Origin: Schistosoma mansoni
Taxonomy: Eukaryota > Platyhelminthes > Trematoda > Strigeidida > Schistosomatidae
Reading direction: 5' to 3'
DNA length: 64,000 nt
Assembly (NCBI RefSeq): GCF_000237925.1
Contig: NC_031495.1
Location: forward strand, 10,021,852-10,085,851
This document shows, piece after piece, positions 59,825 to 64,000 of the stretch. Within the stretch, counting starts at the first letter, position 1. Each line of letters begins with the position of its first letter. The notes beneath the pieces were generated by a model. It was not told the DNA's origin. It saw nothing but the letters and a program-made list of their open reading frames with translations, and did no database searches. The position numbers were made by a program, and so were the translations under genes.

Positions 59825-61330
59825 TAACTCCGCCTGGAGCACCTTTGAGGTTACCGTCGGTCCCAAGCCTGGGTAAAGGAGGAGAGTTGGGCATGGGGTT
59901 GGTGACCCCATCCCGTAGAAGACTCTCCTGCTAAAAAACGCCAACCAGAAAAAATAATTCAAACCATTTAAACTCTGCCCTGGGAGTTAGAAGGTCTTCA
60001 TTTCGAAGAGATATGACGCCTCAGGATGGAAGCCAAGTTCCTTCGGAAGTCACGAGGCTGATGCCCCTTCTGACAACTAGAGCAACCATTAATTTAGGTA
60101 GATGGAATGTTCGCATAATGTGGGAGAGCCATCCAAATTGCTGCAGAAATGAAAAGACACAATCTGGAGGTGCTTGAAACCAGTGAAACACATTGGAAGC
60201 ATGTTGGACAACAAAGACTAGCTTCAGGGGAGCTGCTGTTATACTCCGGCCATGAAGAAGAAAATGCTCCACATACAAAAGGCGTTGCGCTATCCAAACA
60301 AGCACAGAAAGCACTTATATAAGATGAGAATCTCACGGACCCAGGATCATCCAAGCCTCCTTCAAAACAAAGAAAGAGGACATTACAATGAACTTCATCC
60401 AATGTTGTGCGTCTACCGACGAATACAATGAAGATGTTAAAGGTGAATTCTACGATGGGCTGCAGTCAATCGTCGAGAAATGCCCAACAAAGAACTTGAC
60501 CATTCTGATAGGAGACCTAAATACCAAAGTTGGAATGGGCAACACCGGATACGAAGATATCATGGGACGACATGGACTGGGAAAGAGAGACGAAAATGGT
60601 GAGAGATTTGCAACCTATGTGCATTCAACTACTTGGTTACAGGCTGTACAATATTCCCACACACAAAGATAAATGGATCTCATCGCATCACACTACAGAG
60701 ATTCAGATCGGCCATACTTGCATCAGTAGAAAATTCAGATGGTCAATGGAAGACGTGAGAACCAAGAGAGGAGCTGACGCAGCCTCAAATCACCACCTGT
60801 TTATGACCAAGATGAAACTGATGCTAAAGAAGCATTGGACAACTAGAGAAACAGCATTACAAAAGTTTCGTACGACTTTCCTTTGAGACACTGAAAGACT
60901 CAACGAATTCGAGCTAGTTCTCGGGAACGGATCACAAGCCTAACAAGATCTACTCAAAGAAGAGGGAACTGCCTTGGAGAACAACTGGAAAGGGATCAAG
61001 GAGGCAATCACTTCAACATGTCAGGAGCTATATGACAATCTACGTTGTCCATAAACGTGCTTTCAACCCAACAGCACGGTTTTTGGATGGGTCATTCTTG
61101 TATAATCATCCTGCTGACCGCTGTGAACAGATGAACAACCATTTTGGATGGCTAGGGGAAGGTTGATGTAATATACTTTGACATCTCAAGACCTTTTGAC
61201 AAAATCAATCACATATATCTTATAAATAAGCCCAAAAGCCTAGATGTCACTTCACCGTTAGTTGATTAGCTTGCTTTATATCCCGATGTTTGACTTTCTA
61301 GGGTCATGGTAAAATCCGCTTTTTCTCAGG
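59825..61330 (+). mobile_element. RTE/CR1 chimeric LINE copy
   Basis: Starts with the RTE 5' UTR (AACTCCGCCTGGAGC), continues through CTTCGGAAGTCACGAGGCTG into a broken endonuclease (GELLLYSGHEEENAPHTKG, LTILIGDLNTKVGMGNTGYE, MEDVRTKRGAD). After TSTCQELY it switches to CR1-like sequence: LDGSFLYN and ADRCEQMNNHFGWLGE, then from 61162 a CR1 RT piece (VDVIYFDISRPFDKINHIYL) up to about 61330. The CR1 region between these two pieces is deleted. Non-functional. Confidence 0.85.
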
Positions 61331-61621
61331 ATAATAATAGCAATAATGAACTATTGTGTCGTCATGACGTTTTCTGCGTCATTTGACAGATGTCGGATTC
61401 CCCCTGGAAAGTGGATGCAATCCACCTTATGACCAACTTCATAAGAGCCTTTAAACAATGAGTAATCATGAATTAAAAAAAGTAGGTTTACCGACAGCTT
61501 CACAATACCCTACTTCATATTTATCAGACAAAATTAATTTACTTTCAATAGTAATCCACAATCTAAAATACGAGAGAAATAGTTGAACAGCACAAATACA
61601 TTATTGTTACAAAAACCTTAC

Positions 61622-61803
61622 ATCAGTGGTTGCACAAGCATTCTCTACATCAACCAAAAGTCCGATAGCCGATACAGCAACAACAAAATGAGAAAAAACA
61701 CGATGAACAAAATTATTCAAACATTCTTGAACATTTATCCAGATTCGGAGTGATTCAGAACCAGCAGAAACTCTTGCTACTTGTGGACCGGTTGTTGATG
61801 AAA
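61622..61803 (-). other. Possible exon, unassigned
   Basis: Open for 60 codons between an AAG acceptor and a GTAAGG donor on the minus strand, with protein-like composition (SESLRIWINVQECLNNFVHR, then a hydrophobic SHFVVAVSAIGLLVD). The donor phase (0) would fit the next OXA1L exon at 59608, but the sequence does not match what I know of OXA1L there. It lies between the two 92-bp repeats, so it could instead belong to an inserted block. Confidence 0.25.
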
Positions 61804-62120
61804 CTTATAGGAAAATCGAAGTCTCATGGCCAAGAAAACTGAGGAAGTCCAAAGATAACACTCACTGCAACATCAAAACACATCACCGAATTGGAATGTC
61901 AACACAAAGTAATATTCCGTAGTGTTTATAAATCCACGAAAAATGTTCAACACATTTTGACCCTTAGTCTTTGGAATCGAAAAGTCTACAGACACTATCT
62001 ATCACGACGAAGTGATGTCTACACAAATAACAAGCTTGAGTGCGTCCGAAACATAGTATAATGATTGAGACAGCCGACAACAAAAATGAATAGACTCTTA
62101 AACATTTGATCAACCATAAA

Positions 62121-62212
62121 TGCATAAGCTCCCAAACTATGTTTTTGTATGGGTGTTCGTTGTGAAAATAAATATGTACTTTGTCCATAAAATTAGATTA
62201 CCGTCTTAGTGT
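62121..62212 (+). repeat. 92-bp direct repeat, right copy
   Basis: Partner of 59732-59823; no recognised repeat follows it. Confidence 0.9.
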
Positions 62213-63630
62213 TGACATAGCAAGTTAACGACCAAAAATAAATGCTTGATAATTAGAGTATAAAATGCAATTATATAGTTACCGATCTCTAAAATGCCTT
62301 TAAGTCATATTGACTCACTATAGTTAATAAGAAGGATGAATTTTCTTAGCTATTCGCTCTATTGAATTTCACCATTTGATGTCATTAATTTGGTTTTCGT
62401 AAGGAGTCAATAAGCCACCTCTTATCACTTCAATTGACTCACAATAAATTTTTCATTGTATTATGAAACCAAAACGTTTATCAAGTGGTGATTCTTAAAA
62501 TTTTGTTGTCGGTATGAACTACTTTACGGATGTTGAAGGTCATTTGTTAAAGATGAAAATTCAACTTTACTAATTGGTGATATATGCTGTGATCAGTGGT
62601 TTCCAGATCATCCAAGTTGATGACAAGAAACAGTCATGTAAGATCGATTGATTTAGCACAGTTTAACAACATTTCCAGTAAGCGAAAAATAAATTATATG
62701 TTTGACCAAGTAATCTTTACGGAGAAATATTTGCTTAACTAATAATACTCAACAATAATTGAGGCATGTACATAATTACCGAATGTGGTATTGTGTTAAA
62801 AATGATTAACAAATATATAATAAATGGATTTAACAAATAGATTACTGACTGGTAATTCTTATTATGCAGAGGTTAATCTCTGAGGAAATTGGGTAATATT
62901 TTAGGAATAGTGTATCCCAGTGACATAAAACTGTAGCTTTGGTGGAAGAATTACCTGACTCCGTCTCGCTAACTGGGAAAGTACCGACAACTTCTAGCAT
63001 CTAACCAGTTTGTTACGGTCAGTCAAACTTTGGAAAAACGTGGACCAATGAAGAACTCTTGTCAGACATTTGGCAATTGCAGTTGCGAACCTTTCTCGTC
63101 TATTTCAGTCTCAGTAGCTGGTTAGTACCTTATCAGTTGGGCCACTTATTCATATCACGTATCAACTTATGATCTCGGATACGAACATGGAATTGCAACA
63201 CTTCAATGAGTTGCGATTTTAAGACTTTCTTCAAGTTTGATGTTTTAAGCCATTTCCACGTATCAATACCAAGGTTGGACCAAGTTTTAAATAAATTGAG
63301 CATTGAGTAGAAAGTCAATAATCATAAGATAATTACATTTTCGTGATATTCCAATAAGTGGGAATTAGTATTTCTGACGTCTCACGACTCAATGTAAGTC
63401 ACTTCTTCAGAGTAAACTAATAAATGACCGAAGTAAGTTTAAGTAGTATGAAGGAAACAGAGCAGAATATTTTTAGTACAATCAGAATCGTAATAGGTCA
63501 GAACATGTCACTGTCATGTTATGTTGATCAAAGTGATTCCGCATAAGACATCATTGTGTTTATTTGTGCGTATGATGGTGCGTATTAAAGATGTGTAATT
63601 TGTAATATGAAGTGGTGAAGTTAATATTTG

Positions 63631-63647
63631 AGTGTGTGTGTGTGTGT
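63631..63647. repeat. (GT)n microsatellite
   Basis: Eight or so GT units. Confidence 0.85.
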
Positions 63648-64000
63648 ATGTAAACTGTGTGGAAAATGAAGAGTTAAACGTGGTTGTTTGAAAAAACAAC
63701 CTAAGTAGGATGAATAGTCAGACGTTCCTATTGAGGGCAGAGGGATTGAGCGTTATGTGAAACGCTTCAGCTACTCGTCTTTATATAATTGAAACAACCC
63801 TTCTGAATTATTTTGTTGCCTTCGACGTTGATTTGGTGGTTATTAAAAATAGCATGTACTGTTGCTACTGTCGATTTAATTTGTAAATTTTTCAACACTG
63901 CAGGATTATCAGGTCTTTTTGTGTAGCTTTAAGTGTTTCTTAGCACGATTCGATATTTCACGGGAAGACTCCATTGTAGAACACACCACAATCAACAAAC

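Larger units (their letters stand above)
61331..64000. other. Unassigned 3' end of window
   Basis: Contains a possible minus-strand exon at 61803-61622, the right copy of the 92-bp repeat (62121-62212) and a (GT)n tract at 63631-63647. Upstream OXA1L exons would be expected on this side or beyond the window, but I could not identify them. Confidence 0.45.

Noticed and set aside
1-64000. CRISPR arrays, operons or prokaryotic defence systems
   Set aside because: Introns, LINEs, SINEs and the gene content show this is eukaryotic nuclear DNA; no spacer-repeat array is present.

Overview
This window is eukaryotic and reads as Schistosoma (blood fluke) nuclear DNA. It is AT-rich and gene-poor and loaded with RTE-like and CR1-like non-LTR retrotransposons. 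It also carries the hammerhead-ribozyme SINE known from schistosomes (the S-alpha/SM-alpha type), and its genes have very short 5' introns of 35-37 nt, a schistosome habit. The species cannot be fixed from the sequence alone.

Four host protein-coding genes are supported by reconstructing exons by hand. (1) MED17, a Mediator head subunit, on the + strand from before base 1 to 12749, with six exons visible. Its 7.3-kb intron is mostly retrotransposon: a nearly intact LINE on the minus strand, a broken relative on the plus strand, and a 5'-truncated plus-strand sister. (2) A catalytic-type subunit of platelet-activating factor acetylhydrolase IB, minus strand, 35204-33459, five exons and complete at 228 aa; three of its four introns are exactly 35 nt and one of those is GC-AG. 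(3) SAR1, the COPII GTPase, + strand, 45467-46103, two exons with a 37-nt intron and 199 aa. (4) The C-terminal part of OXA1L, the inner mitochondrial membrane insertase, minus strand, 59608-52277, three exons, with upstream exons not found.

Region by region: 1-12749 MED17 and its TE-filled intron; 12976-15155 a cluster of a ~515-bp SINE-like retroposon, two copies with clear 12-bp target-site duplications; 15156-33458 a long gene desert with hammerhead SINEs (19.4-20.2 kb), a second SINE family carrying a hammerhead-like motif (20.8-21.1 kb), a LINE tail and a 148-bp retroposed unit made of RTE 5' sequence (26.4 kb); 33459-35204 PAFAH1B; 35265-42420 a nest of CR1, RTE and gypsy fragments; 42850-43540 fold-back hammerhead SINEs; 44331-46513 SAR1 between two direct repeats; 47470-51260 degenerate LINE pieces; 52277-61330 OXA1L exons interleaved with RTE fragments; 61331-64000 mostly unassigned.

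The most interesting signals concern how these repeats replicate and recombine: a retroposed family defined by precise duplications, a short unit built only from the 5' end of an RTE element, hammerhead SINEs that repeatedly occur as tail-to-tail inverted pairs with breakpoints at or beside the ribozyme cleavage site, an RTE/CR1 fusion present twice, and two ~640-bp degenerate tracts that are almost identical between the 38-42 kb nest and the OXA1L introns although the flanking homologous sequence has diverged. The host genes do not form a pathway; they are unrelated housekeeping genes that happen to be neighbours.
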